From assembly GCF_004524775.2 (NCBI RefSeq), contig NZ_CP119081.1, positions 62,001 through 126,000 of the forward strand: a stretch of 64,000 bases of DNA, given 5' to 3'. Under the pieces are notes generated by a model that worked only from the letters and a program-made list of their open reading frames with translations, did not search any database and was not told the origin of the DNA. Below, piece by piece: positions 18,759 to 27,705 of this stretch; positions within the stretch are counted from its first letter, which is position 1; each line of letters starts with the position of its first letter. Made by a program: the position numbers and the translations under genes. Source of the DNA: Helcococcus ovis. GTDB lineage: Bacteria; Bacillota; Clostridia; Tissierellales; Peptoniphilaceae.

Positions 18759-20573
18759 ATGAAAAAGATAAGAAATATAGCAATTATAGCACATGTTGAT
18801 CATGGAAAGACGACTTTAGTTGATTCTATGTTAAAACAAAGTGGAATTTTTAGAGAAAATCAAGAAGTTTCAGAAAGGGTTATGGATAACAATGACCTGG
18901 AAAAAGAGAGAGGAATCACAATTCTTTCAAAAAATACAGCCATAAATTATAATGACTACAAAATTAATATTATTGATACGCCGGGACATGCTGATTTTGG
19001 TGGAGAAGTAGAACGTGTATTAAAGATGGCGGATGGAGTATTACTATTAGTAGATGCTTTTGAAGGAGTTATGCCTCAAACAAAATTTGTAATAAAGAAA
19101 GCAATCGAATTAAAGTTGCCAGCTTTAATTTGTTTGAATAAAATAGATAGAGATAAGGCAAGACCTGAAGAGGTAATTGATGAAATTTTAGATTTATTTA
19201 TAAGCTTAGAAGCTCCAGAAGAATATTTAGAAGCACCAATTATTTATGCATCAGGTAAAAACGGGTGGGCTAGCTTAGAGGCAGGTGTCCAAAAAGATGA
19301 TTTAACTGATTTATTAGATACTATTGTTGAACATATTCCTGAACCAAAAGGTGAATTGGATAGACCTTTTGAAGTTTTAATTTCTACTACAGACTACAGT
19401 GAATATTTAGGAAGAATTGGTATAGGTAAAGTTGAACAAGGTGAAATTAAAGTTGGAGATCCTGCATTTATATTGAATTATAATGATTCATCAAAAAAAA
19501 TGAGAATTAAGATTACTACAATTTATGAATTTGAAGGATTAAATAGAGTTGAAGTACAAAGTGCCAAAGCTGGTTCAATCGTTGCTATTTCAGGGGTTGA
19601 AGGTATCCATATTGGGGATACATTATGTCAAAATGAAGATATGGATCCAATTGAATTTGTTAAAATTTCAGAGCCTACATTGGCTATGAGATTTTTAGTA
19701 AATAATTCTCCATTTGCCGGTTTAGAGGGAGATTTTGTAACATCAAGACATTTAAGGGCAAGACTTATGAAGGAAAAAGAAACAGATGTTAGCTTAAAAG
19801 TAGAGGATACAGAATCAACAGATGCTTTTAAGGTAAGTGGTAGAGGGGAATTACATTTATCCGTTTTAATTGAAAATATGAGAAGAGAAGGATATGAATT
19901 CCAGGTATCTAAACCGGAAGTTTTGTTCCATGAAGAAAATGGTAAAAAAATGGAGCCAATGGAAATTGTAACAATTGATGTTGAAGAACAATATGTTGGT
20001 ACAATTATAAATAAACTAGGTGTTAGAAAAGCTGAAATGACAACCATGGAAAATACATCAGCAGGATATGTCAGACTTACATTTAAGATGCCTGCTAGAG
20101 GTATGATAGGATATAGACAGGAATTCATTTCTGATACAAAGGGTACAGGAATTATAAATACTGAATTTGATTCTTATGAACCATATAAAGGGGATATCCC
20201 TTCAAGACAATTTGGTTCATTGATTGCTTATGAAACTGGTAAAGCAACGGGTTATGCTCTTGATTCGGCTTGGAAGAGAGGAAATATATTTATCGAACCT
20301 GGAGATGAAGTATATGAAGGAATGGTTGTTGGAGAAAATCCAAAGGGATTAGATATTGAAGTTAACGTAGCTAAGAGGAAAGCAAAGACAAATATCAGAT
20401 CGTCTGCATCAGATGATGCTCCAAACTTGCCACCATCAAAGAAATTAAGTTTAGAGGAAATGCTAGAATTTATTGAAAATGATGAATTGGTAGAAGTTAC
20501 ACCAAAGAGTTTGAGAATAAGAAAAAAAATATTAAATTCAGAAATGAGATATAAATCTAAGAAAAATAGTTAA
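18759..20573 (+). CDS. typA: Translational GTPase TypA/BipA
   Basis: Ribosome-associated GTPase related to EF-G. The G1 motif [10 protein letters not shown] is near residue 10, G2 RGITI near 52, G3 [14 protein letters not shown] near 75, and G4 [13 protein letters not shown] near 129. The C-terminal BipA-specific part contains [12 protein letters not shown] and the [11 protein letters not shown] loop. The 604 residues match the family. GGAGGG lies about six bases before the ATG. Confidence 0.97.
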   Translation: MKKIRNIAIIAHVDHGKTTLVDSMLKQSGIFRENQEVSERVMDNNDLEKERGITILSKNTAINYNDYKINIIDTPGHADFGGEVERVLKMADGVLLLVDAFEGVMPQTKFVIKKAIELKLPALICLNKIDRDKARPEEVIDEILDLFISLEAPEEYLEAPIIYASGKNGWASLEAGVQKDDLTDLLDTIVEHIPEPKGELDRPFEVLISTTDYSEYLGRIGIGKVEQGEIKVGDPAFILNYNDSSKKMRIKITTIYEFEGLNRVEVQSAKAGSIVAISGVEGIHIGDTLCQNEDMDPIEFVKISEPTLAMRFLVNNSPFAGLEGDFVTSRHLRARLMKEKETDVSLKVEDTESTDAFKVSGRGELHLSVLIENMRREGYEFQVSKPEVLFHEENGKKMEPMEIVTIDVEEQYVGTIINKLGVRKAEMTTMENTSAGYVRLTFKMPARGMIGYRQEFISDTKGTGIINTEFDSYEPYKGDIPSRQFGSLIAYETGKATGYALDSAWKRGNIFIEPGDEVYEGMVVGENPKGLDIEVNVAKRKAKTNIRSSASDDAPNLPPSKKLSLEEMLEFIENDELVEVTPKSLRIRKKILNSEMRYKSKKNS

Positions 20574-20589
20574 ATTTTTTATATTATGT

Positions 20590-20614
20590 TATAATTTTAT
20601 TTAGGGTAACCTAA
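20590..20614 (+). promoter_or_regulatory. Promoter with metalloregulator-like palindrome before the iron-uptake operon
   Basis: A TATAAT box (20590-20595) is followed five bases later by the near-perfect palindrome TTAGGGTAACCTAA (20601-20614). Its arms (TTAGG/CCTAA) look like DtxR/IdeR-family iron boxes, and its place at the start of transcription fits repression. The regulator is inferred. Confidence 0.6.
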
Positions 20615-20641
20615 TTTTAATGAGAAAGGCTTATAGTTAAA

Positions 20642-21661
20642 ATGAATGTAGTAAAATCATATAAAAAAGTATTGGAAAAAAAATTATTTTTTATAATCTT
20701 TTTGATTTTATCTTTAGTTTTTTTATCTATAGTTTCTATAAATATTGGTTCTTCTGATATGACTATTATGGATAGTATTTTAACTTTGATGGGCAAAAGC
20801 TCAAATGAGTTTAATCATATTATCTTTAACATAAGACTTCCCAGAATTTTAGGCGGAATATTTATTGGTATGACAATTGCTTTATCAGGATTGATAATAC
20901 AATCAGTATTAAACAATCCTTTGGCTTCACCATCAACATTAGGGATTTCAAATGCTTCAGTTTTGGGGGCAAATATATCTTTGATTTTGTTTGCAAAAAT
21001 AGGGATTGAGAGCAGTATGTTTTTAACCGGATTATCATCTTTTATTGCTGCGGTTATCTGTACTTTTATAATTATAATGTTTTCATCCATGAAAAAATCA
21101 AGTAATGCTACTGTTTTATTAGCAGGTATTGCTTTGAACTTTTTATTTTCGGCATTGACTATTTTGATACAATTTTTTTCAACTGATGAAGAAATAGCTT
21201 CTGCTGTATCTTGGACTTTTGGAGATCTTGGTAGAATAAATATAAATGAAGTAAAGTTTGTAGCGATTGTATTAGTTGTATCTGCATTACTTATATATAA
21301 ATTGAGATGGAAATATAATGCGATGGATATGGGAGAGAGTACAGCACATTCTTTAGGAATAAATATTAAAACTATGAGAAATTTATCTATAATTGTAGCT
21401 TCTCTTAACACCGGTATAGGAGTTGCTTATGTTGGAATGATTGGATTTGTGGGATTGTTGGCACCTCAAATTTCTAAAAGGATAATAGGAGAAGATAAAA
21501 GATTTTTAATTCCGGCAAGTATGCTTTTAGGTTCGATTATAGTTTTAGTGAGTGATTGTATAGGAAGAGTAGCCGTTAAACCACATATATTACCTATAGG
21601 AGCAATAACATCTTTGTTTGGTGCACCATTTTTTATTTATATATTATTCAAGGAGAATTAA
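20642..21661 (+). CDS. Iron-siderophore ABC transporter permease (FecCD family)
   Basis: A 339-residue membrane subunit of a BtuC-like importer. The family motifs are visible: RLPRILGGIFIGMTIALSG, NPLASPSTLGISNASVLGAN, and FVGLLAPQISKRIIG near the end, which is the ATPase-coupling region. It is hydrophobic throughout, with about nine or ten helices expected. It is the first gene of a four-gene unit and ends one base before the ATPase start. There is a single permease gene, so a homodimer is likely. Confidence 0.92.
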   Translation: MNVVKSYKKVLEKKLFFIIFLILSLVFLSIVSINIGSSDMTIMDSILTLMGKSSNEFNHIIFNIRLPRILGGIFIGMTIALSGLIIQSVLNNPLASPSTLGISNASVLGANISLILFAKIGIESSMFLTGLSSFIAAVICTFIIIMFSSMKKSSNATVLLAGIALNFLFSALTILIQFFSTDEEIASAVSWTFGDLGRININEVKFVAIVLVVSALLIYKLRWKYNAMDMGESTAHSLGINIKTMRNLSIIVASLNTGIGVAYVGMIGFVGLLAPQISKRIIGEDKRFLIPASMLLGSIIVLVSDCIGRVAVKPHILPIGAITSLFGAPFFIYILFKEN

Positions 21662-22414
21662 ATGGATTTATTAAAAATAGATAATTTATCTTTTAAATAT
21701 TCTGATTATATTTTGAAAAATATATGCCTTGATATAAAAAAGGGAGATTTTATTTCACTATTAGGAATAAATGGTGCGGGAAAATCAACTATATTGAAAA
21801 ATATAAATAAGCTATTGAAACCTCAAAAGGGCTGTATTTATCTAAATGGTAAAAACATTGATAAAATAAGGAATCAAGAATTGGCGAAGAATATTTCATA
21901 TGTAAGTCAGTATAATAAACCAACTAAAAATACAGTTTTCGATACTATTTTAATTGGTAGAGTTCCTTACATAGACGGAAAAGCAAGGGATATTGATTAT
22001 GAAAAAGTAGAAAATTTAATATCTAGGTTAAATTTGGAAAAGTATGCATTAAGGGATACAAATTCTCTCAGTGGTGGAGAATTTCAAAAAGTCGTCATTG
22101 CTAGGGCATTGGCTCAAGAACCTAAAATTATTTTATTGGATGAACCTACAAGCAATCTTGATATAAAAAATCAGGTTGAAGTTATGACTTTAATTAAAGA
22201 ATATTGTCTTGAAAAGGGAATTTCTGTAATAATAAGTATTCATGATATAAATTTATCGCTTCAATTTTCTGATAAATACATAATGTTAAAAAATGGAGAA
22301 GTATTTATGTATGGAGGAAATAATATAATTTCAGCAGAAAATATTAAAAGTATATATGGACTAGATGTAGATATTATAGAATATAACAATAGAAAAGTAA
22401 TAATAATTGATTAA
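21662..22414 (+). CDS. Iron-siderophore ABC transporter ATP-binding protein
   Basis: A 250-residue ATPase of the FepC/BtuD type. Walker A is GINGAGKST near residue 36, the signature is LSGGEFQKV, Walker B IILLDEPTSNLD, and the switch His is in ISIHDINLSL. The start codon follows the permease stop directly (TAAATG). It partners the permease before it and the lipoprotein after it. Confidence 0.93.
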   Translation: MDLLKIDNLSFKYSDYILKNICLDIKKGDFISLLGINGAGKSTILKNINKLLKPQKGCIYLNGKNIDKIRNQELAKNISYVSQYNKPTKNTVFDTILIGRVPYIDGKARDIDYEKVENLISRLNLEKYALRDTNSLSGGEFQKVVIARALAQEPKIILLDEPTSNLDIKNQVEVMTLIKEYCLEKGISVIISIHDINLSLQFSDKYIMLKNGEVFMYGGNNIISAENIKSIYGLDVDIIEYNNRKVIIID

Positions 22415-22423
22415 GGAGGAAAA

Positions 22424-23551
22424 ATGAAAAAATCACTATTGTTTTTATTATCATTTGTTTTTTTGTTAGTATCTTGTTCTCCTAATATTAAACACAAGGA
22501 ACAAGGACAAAAAAAAGATAAATCTGTTTCTGAATCATATGTTATAAAGGATATTAAAGGTAGACAAGTAAAATTTGAAAAAGTACCAAAAAAGGTTATA
22601 ACTCTTGGACATGGAACCTTAAAATATTACACTTATGTGGCTGGCCCTGATGAATTGGTAGGAATAGAAAAGGCTGATAAATCAGTACGTGCTGTTGAAG
22701 GACAATCTATTCATCATGCATATGAAAATATAAGAAATGTTGAAACGGTTGGAAATGGAGGACCTAAAATTTCTCCTAATTATGAAAAATTAGCTTATAC
22801 TAAAGCCGACGTAATTTTTGCAGCATATGAAAGTTCTAAAGAAGATTTTGATAAATTGCAAGAAAAATCAAAAATACCTGTAGTTGCTATTAGTACAATA
22901 ATGAGTGGAAATATTTTTACTGACGATGCTTATAAAACTTTTGAAATTATAGGTAAAACTATGAAAAAAGAGAAAAGGGCTGAAGAGATAATTAGTAAAA
23001 TAAAAGAAGTTGAAAAAGATTTAAAATCAAGATCAAAAGATATAAATAAAGAGTTGAGTCCTGAAACTTATTTTGGTGCTACAAGCTTTAGGGGACCACA
23101 AGGGATTTTATCTACTAAAACAAATTTAGACTTATTAAATGTTATTAAGGTTAAAAATGTAATGGAAAAATATACTAAGAAAAGATCTATAATAATTGAT
23201 AAAGAAAAATTATTAGAAATTAATCCGGATCAAATTATTTTAGATATGAGTGGTAAAAAGCCATTGTATGAAGATATAAAGAGAGATCCTAATTTTTATA
23301 ATTCATTAAAAGCCTTTAAAAATAATAAGGTGTATGCTATAATGCCTTATTTTACATATGGTATGAACTTTGATACAGCTTTAGTTAATATGTATTACAT
23401 AGGAAAGCTTATGTATCCTGAAAATTACAAAGATGTAAATTTGAAGGAAAAAGCCAATAGTATTTATAAGACATTTGTTGGAAAAGAAGTTTATGAAAGC
23501 ATGATAAAGGTGCATCCGGAAAGTTTTAAGGAGTTTAAGATTAATGAATAG
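22424..23551 (+). CDS. Iron-siderophore ABC transporter binding lipoprotein
   Basis: A 375-residue solute-binding lipoprotein. The lipobox LVSC places the modified cysteine at residue 18. The mature part has the FepB/FhuD-type pattern VIKDIKGRQVKFEKVPKKVI, and later KNVMEKYTKK and INPDQIILD. AAGGAGG precedes the ATG. The ligand (siderophore, heme or another chelate) cannot be decided. The last eight bases overlap the methyltransferase gene. Confidence 0.9.
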   Translation: MKKSLLFLLSFVFLLVSCSPNIKHKEQGQKKDKSVSESYVIKDIKGRQVKFEKVPKKVITLGHGTLKYYTYVAGPDELVGIEKADKSVRAVEGQSIHHAYENIRNVETVGNGGPKISPNYEKLAYTKADVIFAAYESSKEDFDKLQEKSKIPVVAISTIMSGNIFTDDAYKTFEIIGKTMKKEKRAEEIISKIKEVEKDLKSRSKDINKELSPETYFGATSFRGPQGILSTKTNLDLLNVIKVKNVMEKYTKKRSIIIDKEKLLEINPDQIILDMSGKKPLYEDIKRDPNFYNSLKAFKNNKVYAIMPYFTYGMNFDTALVNMYYIGKLMYPENYKDVNLKEKANSIYKTFVGKEVYESMIKVHPESFKEFKINE

Positions 23552-24341
23552 TTTGAGAGATTTATGTATAGAAAAATTAAGTACTCAAAGACAAGATATT
23601 GATACATCAAATATAATGTGGAATAAAAGAGCGGAAGAATTTTCAAAGAATGTTTTATCGGAAAAAGATGATTATATTGATTATTTTTTAAGTCATGCTG
23701 ATATAAAAAATAAAACTGTAATAGATATTGGCTGTGGAAGTGGAAAGTACTTAAAGCTTTTACTTGATCAAGGAGCTATTGTAGAAGGATTAGAGCCATC
23801 CATAAATATGATAAAAAAATCAAAAGAATATCTAAATTCTTCAGGATATGATTCTGATAAAATAATAATTCATAATGTTGCTCTTCAGGATTTTGAAATA
23901 AAAAAACAGTATGATTATGTTTTTATATCAAACAGCCCTGTCATATCGTATTTTGAAAACTATGATAAGATTTTATCTTTAGCTAAAGAGGGAATATTCA
24001 TAGGTTCTTGGCTTGAAAGTAGAGATTCATTGCTTGACTATGTTTCAAAAAAACTTAATATAAAGATAAAAGGTCATGGTGGAAACTCGAGTATTTATTT
24101 TTTCAATTTACTATTAGAGGATACAAGGAAAGTATGTTTTGAAACTCTTGATTCTGAACAAATTATTAAGATAAAAGAAAACTTATTTATTGAAAGATAT
24201 GCTAATTGGATCTATGGTGTAAATTATACTGATAATGATATTTCTAAAATATTGGATATTATATCAAAATTAAAAGATGAAAACGGATTATATCAAATTA
24301 ATAAATCTTCCAAAAGGTCTATGATTTTTGCCTATAAATAA
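23544..24341 (+). CDS. SAM-dependent methyltransferase in the iron-uptake operon
   Basis: A 265-residue class I methyltransferase. Motif I is VIDIGCGSGKYLKLLLDQG at about 53-71, motif II an acidic residue in VEGLEPSINM, followed by QYDYVFISNSPVI. The start overlaps the binding-protein gene by eight bases, so it is translationally coupled to metal uptake. Similar methyltransferases occur next to cobalamin or metallophore transporters, so modification or release of the imported chelate is possible, but this is inference. No substrate domain is recognised. Confidence 0.75.
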   Translation: MNSLRDLCIEKLSTQRQDIDTSNIMWNKRAEEFSKNVLSEKDDYIDYFLSHADIKNKTVIDIGCGSGKYLKLLLDQGAIVEGLEPSINMIKKSKEYLNSSGYDSDKIIIHNVALQDFEIKKQYDYVFISNSPVISYFENYDKILSLAKEGIFIGSWLESRDSLLDYVSKKLNIKIKGHGGNSSIYFFNLLLEDTRKVCFETLDSEQIIKIKENLFIERYANWIYGVNYTDNDISKILDIISKLKDENGLYQINKSSKRSMIFAYK

Positions 24342-24412
24342 AAAAGGTATATTAATGTTAGTCGGTATATTAAAAATAAAAGAGATAGTTATCAAATATG
24401 ATTAAAATATGA

Positions 24413-24442
24413 TTGACAAAAAAATGTTAAACAATATATAAT
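24413..24442 (+). promoter_or_regulatory. Promoter of rex, with possible Rex half-sites
   Basis: TTGACA (24413-24418) and TATAAT (24437-24442) are 18 bases apart. The spacer holds ATGTTAAACAATA, which resembles half of the Rex site TTGTTAA-n4-TTAACAA, so self-regulation is possible. Confidence 0.6.
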
Positions 24443-24471
24443 AATAATATAAACAATAGGAGGATAAATAG

Positions 24472-25110
24472 ATGAATAAAAACAAAATATCTCCTGCTGT
24501 TGTAAGACGTTTGCCAAAATATTTTAGATACTTAACAAATCTTGAAAAAGAAGGAGTCGAAAAAATTTCTTCAAGACAATTAAGTGAAATCACAGGATTT
24601 ACAGCATCTCAAATAAGACAAGACTTAAATCATTTTGGTGGATTTGGACAGCAAGGTTACGGATACAGAGTTACAGATTTGAAAAATTCAATAATTAAGA
24701 TTATTGGATTAAATCAAGAATATAATGTTGCGATAGTTGGATTTGGACATATAGGACAAGCTATATACAGATATAGAGGATTTGATACGAAGAAATTTAA
24801 TGTATTGGGAGTCTTTGACTTAGAGGACTATGAAGCATTGGATGGAAAGGTTAAAGTTCAGTCCATAGATAAATTTGAAGATTTCCTTACAAAAAATCAA
24901 GTAGATATAGTTGTTTTAACAGTTCCTAAAGAAGAAGCTCAAAAGGTTTCAGATATGCTAGTTGGAAAAAATGTAAAAGGTGTTTGGAATTTTGCTCCAA
25001 CAAATGTAAAAGTTGATGATAACATTCCGGTAGAAAATATCCACTTGAGTGAATCGCTATATACATTGATTTATTATATGGGTAATCCAGAACAATATAT
25101 AGAAAAATAA
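24472..25110 (+). CDS. rex: Redox-sensing transcriptional repressor Rex
   Basis: Represses fermentation and anaerobic respiration genes when NAD+ is high; NADH releases it from DNA. The winged-helix domain (RRLPKYFRYLTNL, then FTASQIRQDLNHFG) covers about 1-80. The Rossmann domain begins with NVAIVGFGHIGQAIYRY near residue 83. The 212 residues match the family. AGGAGG lies eight bases before the ATG. It is monocistronic, closed by the structured element at 25112. Confidence 0.96.
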   Translation: MNKNKISPAVVRRLPKYFRYLTNLEKEGVEKISSRQLSEITGFTASQIRQDLNHFGGFGQQGYGYRVTDLKNSIIKIIGLNQEYNVAIVGFGHIGQAIYRYRGFDTKKFNVLGVFDLEDYEALDGKVKVQSIDKFEDFLTKNQVDIVVLTVPKEEAQKVSDMLVGKNVKGVWNFAPTNVKVDDNIPVENIHLSESLYTLIYYMGNPEQYIEK

Positions 25111-25111
25111 G

Positions 25112-25187
25112 AAATAAAGTTCACTGACGGCAATGGTTCTCGCTTCTAAAGAAGCTGTGGATGTGCCTACGTGAACTTTATTTTTTA
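25112..25187. repeat. Structured element, copy A
   Basis: A 13-base outer stem (AAATAAAGTTCAC with its partner GTGAACTTTATTT) encloses TGAC/TAC internal loop, GGCA/TGCC stem, an ATGGT bulge, a TCTC/GATG stem, a TGTG loop, and an apical GCTTC-TAAA-GAAGC hairpin. It lies between rex and the 3' end of the convergent regulator gene and ends in T6, so it can act as a terminator. The same architecture recurs at 37903 and 57527. Confidence 0.75.
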
Positions 25188-26053
25188 TTGTTTATAATAT
25201 TTAATATATTTTTTTTAGTATTTAGTTTATTTAATTTATCACATAATTCAAGAGAATTATTTAAATTTTCGTTTGCTTTTTCTTGTTCATTCAACTTTTC
25301 GTAAATTTGATATTTTAAAAAGTATAGATAAGGATAGTAGTTTGATAAATTAGATGTATCTATATTAAATAAATTATTTATCATTTTTAAGCATTCTTGA
25401 TATTTAGCTTTTCTCATTTGTATTATTATATAATTTATTTTTATAGAAATATATGTACTGGATATTATTAAAATGTTTTTATTACAAAAATCAATTATTT
25501 CAGTATATTTAGCATACCCATCTGTATAATTTTTCAATATTGCTAATTCTTTTAGGCATCTAAATTCTAAAACATTGTATTTATATTTATCATAATTTTC
25601 TATATTATAATCCGGATTATTTATTTTTAATGATTTAATAAAAAATTTGTAAGCATTGTCAAAATCTCTAGGTATATTTCTTAAATAATATATACCTTTA
25701 ATTAGATAAAAATATTGAGATATGTAGGGAGTTTTATCTAAATTTTTTTCTAAAATTTGTATTTCTTTATTTAAAGAGGTAAAGTTCATATCACTTAATT
25801 TATCTTCTATTGAATTTATAGCCTCTTCTACTTCTTCACTATAAAAAGTTAAATGTTTACTAAATATATTTATCAAGTTTAACTTATATACATTTGACAG
25901 TGCGACTAAATGATCTAAGAAAATTTTATTGTTACCATTTTCTATACGTCTCAGAGTCTTTATATTTATAAAAGCTCTTTCGGAAACCTCTTTTTGACTT
26001 AAAGAAAGATTTTTTCGTATATTTTTTAGTTTTTTTCCAAAATTATTGTACAT
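25178..26053 (-). CDS. RRNPP/Rgg-like transcriptional regulator with HTH and helical repeats
   Basis: A 291-residue regulator. Residues 1-60 form an XRE-type helix-turn-helix (LSLSQKEVSERAFINIKTLRRIE). The rest is all-helical and rich in Tyr, Leu and Asn, with TPR-like pairs such as FDNAYKFFIKSLKIN and YPYLYFLKYQIYEKL. This build is that of peptide-pheromone receptors (Rgg, PlcR). It is divergent from the peptide locus, with about 130 bases between, and the palindrome at 26120-26133 lies in that gap. I infer that it controls the locus. No pheromone gene was identified. Confidence 0.75.
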   Translation of the reverse strand: MYNNFGKKLKNIRKNLSLSQKEVSERAFINIKTLRRIENGNNKIFLDHLVALSNVYKLNLINIFSKHLTFYSEEVEEAINSIEDKLSDMNFTSLNKEIQILEKNLDKTPYISQYFYLIKGIYYLRNIPRDFDNAYKFFIKSLKINNPDYNIENYDKYKYNVLEFRCLKELAILKNYTDGYAKYTEIIDFCNKNILIISSTYISIKINYIIIQMRKAKYQECLKMINNLFNIDTSNLSNYYPYLYFLKYQIYEKLNEQEKANENLNNSLELCDKLNKLNTKKNILNIINNKK

Positions 26054-26119
26054 ATAATCTCCTTATATTATCTCACTATATACTCGTTTATTATAACATA
26101 TTTTTAATAAAAACGAAAT

Positions 26120-26163
26120 GGACAAATTTGTCCCTTATAAATATTTTTTTATTATTATATAAT
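26120..26163 (+). promoter_or_regulatory. Operator palindrome and promoter, copy 1
   Basis: The perfect palindrome GGACAAATTTGTCC (26120-26133) stands 24 bases before TATAAT (26158-26163), about where a -35-region activator binds. The 12-base core GACAAATTTGTC, the following CCCTT and a -10 box at almost the same spacing recur at 27629. Confidence 0.7.
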
Positions 26164-26182
26164 TATTAATAATAAAAAGAAA

Positions 26183-26524
26183 ATGATTGCAAGAGGTATA
26201 TATGATATTAAAAAGATTACATTTAAGGATTTATATGAAATATTTAAGGCAATAGGAGCATTATTTATAATTGATGGAAAAATGAGCATTGGAGATTTAT
26301 TAGTATTTCAAAGTATAAGTCAATATTTTACAGAACCCATTCAAAATTTGGTAGGATTACAACTTACATTTCAAGAGTCTTCAATAGCTATTAATAGGTT
26401 AAATGAATTAATGGCTATACATAAAAATTATTTTAAAATGCTTAGAATTCAGAATTATAAAATCAATGAAACCCATAAAGAAATTATAGTTGAAAATGAT
26501 TCTGAAATAATAACATACTTGTAA
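26183..26524 (+). pseudogene. Relic of the C39 peptidase-ABC transporter
   Basis: The first bases repeat the start region of the intact transporter (TATGATATTAAAAAGAT), but the reading then jumps to the end of its membrane domain. Positions 26253-26414 are identical over 162 bases to 28928-29089 (GALFIIDGKMSIGDLLVFQ in protein). After that the sequence is unrelated and stops. Most of the peptidase, the membrane domain and all of the ATPase are missing. It lies directly behind an intact-looking promoter and operator, so transcription from this promoter now reaches the first precursor gene. Confidence 0.85.
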
Positions 26525-26583
26525 GAATGTCACAAATTTTATGATAAATATCATAAAGAACAATACTAACCAAGGAGGAGAAT

Positions 26584-26961
26584 ATGGAATTAGTATTACC
26601 ACAAAATTATGTGGAGATTGAACAAGAAGAGATGATGTATTTGGATGGAGGACTTAGTGTTCCAACATGGTCAGTAACTGGTACTATAACAGCAGCTGTT
26701 TATGCATTTTTAGCCGCTAGTGGTGGGGCGGTTGCATCAGGAGGATTGAAAGTAGTTCTTGGATCTATGGGAATGAGAAATGCGCTGGCAGCAGGAATTG
26801 TTAAGGCGTTAGGAGTTGTGGGAATAAAAATTGGAAACTCACTAGCTGCTACTTGGTTAAAAACTATTGTGAGTGGTGGAGTTTCGGGACTGGCAAGTAA
26901 TATAGCAACAGAATTAGATAAAAGGGATGGTAAACATGATGGATGGGTTAAGGTATTTTAA
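26584..26961 (+). CDS. Double-glycine leader bacteriocin-like precursor 1
   Basis: A 125-residue precursor. The 23-residue leader MELVLPQNYVEIEQEE-MMYLDGG ends in the GG site cut by C39 peptidases. The 102-residue core is rich in Gly, Ala, Val and Ile, lacks cysteine, and looks membrane-active (AAVYAFLAASGGAVASGG, VVGIKIGNSLAATW). It ends in LDKRDGKHDGWVKVF; related ends close precursors 3 and 4. AAGGAGGAG precedes the ATG. The small membrane gene at 26939 overlaps its end. Antimicrobial action is inferred from the leader, the transporter and the immunity-like neighbours. Confidence 0.85.
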   Translation: MELVLPQNYVEIEQEEMMYLDGGLSVPTWSVTGTITAAVYAFLAASGGAVASGGLKVVLGSMGMRNALAAGIVKALGVVGIKIGNSLAATWLKTIVSGGVSGLASNIATELDKRDGKHDGWVKVF

Positions 26962-27166
26962 CTTAATTATTGGCTTAATATCTTTAATAATTAGTTATAT
27001 TATATTAAAACTATTTAAGAAGAATAAAATTATTATTAACGTGTCCGTTATTATTTTATTAATTGTTATTTCTCTACTAATAGATCTTAATGAAACAATG
27101 CAAGTGGTTTTTGGATCTATTTTTGGAGCTACACTTATAAGTACTTTCGATTTATTTAATAAATAA
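26939..27166 (+). CDS. Small membrane protein, putative immunity to precursor 1
   Basis: About 75 residues with two or three hydrophobic segments (FNLIIGLISLIISYIIL and IINVSVIILLIVISLLI), ending TFDLFNK. The frame overlaps the end of precursor 1. I choose the second of two adjacent ATG codons by analogy with the same arrangement at 33175; ATG 26927 is also possible. Size, position and coupling fit a cognate immunity protein, but no family is recognised. Confidence 0.6.
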   Translation: MDGLRYFNLIIGLISLIISYIILKLFKKNKIIINVSVIILLIVISLLIDLNETMQVVFGSIFGATLISTFDLFNK

Positions 27167-27196
27167 TATTTTTATTAGTGAATTTAATAGTAATAT

Positions 27197-27232
27197 AAAG
27201 TTACAGGTTAGATATTTCTAACTTGTAACTTT
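27197..27232 (+). terminator. Hairpin after the precursor 1 cassette
   Basis: AAAGTTACAGGTTAGA and TCTAACTTGTAACTTT pair over 16 positions with one mismatch around a TATT loop. The T run after it is weak (TTAATTT). Confidence 0.6.
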
Positions 27233-27291
27233 AATTTACAGATCCTTGTAACAGAGATTTCTAAATTTACTAATGAAATAAACTTATTAAA

Positions 27292-27615
27292 AATACAAAT
27301 CTTATATATTTTTCTTTGTTTACATCGATATTATCTGTTTTTGCATCAAGTAAGATAAAGAAAAATTATATTGTCAAAGCCAATGGACAAATAGCAGATA
27401 AGAAAATATCATATATTTCTTTAAATGTTAATGGAACTATAAAAGAAATTATGGTTAATGAAAGAATACATGTAAAAAAAGGAGATGTAATTTTGCTTGT
27501 ATCTAATGGAGAAGAAAATATCCAAAGAAAAGAATTCGGGAAAATCCTACAAGATAACAAGCCTAAGAAGGAATTACTTGAAAAATTTAGACTATCCTTA
27601 GATAAAAAAACGTAA
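27292..27615 (+). pseudogene. Truncated HlyD-type accessory protein relic
   Basis: The frame reads KKNYIVKANGQIADKKISYIS, then VNGTIKEIMVNERIHVKKGD and SNGEENIQRKEFGKIL, and stops after LDKKT. It aligns with residues about 40-135 of the intact HlyD protein at 34936 (KNYIVKAQGSIADKN, then SNGEENTQRKEYEKIL), and similarity reaches a little upstream into the membrane helix. The N-terminus before the helix, the coiled coil and the C-terminal part are missing. It has diverged from the intact copy, so it is not a very recent duplicate. A TTG at 27316 has no good ribosome site. Confidence 0.75.
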
Positions 27616-27628
27616 TTAGAATACAAGA

Positions 27629-27670
27629 GACAAATTTGTCCCTTGTAAATATATATTATTTTTATATAAT
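27629..27670 (+). promoter_or_regulatory. Operator palindrome and promoter, copy 2
   Basis: GACAAATTTGTC (27629-27640) followed by CCCTTGTAAATAT stands 24 bases before TATAAT (27665-27670). The palindrome, the flank and the spacing match copy 1 at 26120. It drives the intact transporter gene at 27706. Confidence 0.7.
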
Positions 27671-27705
27671 TTACATTAAGAATAGCAATATGGATAGAGG
27701 AATAT

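Noticed and set aside
20815-21411. Reverse-strand ORF of 198 codons within the iron permease
   Set aside because: It mirrors a hydrophobic membrane gene in another frame; the forward gene has clear family motifs and operon context.
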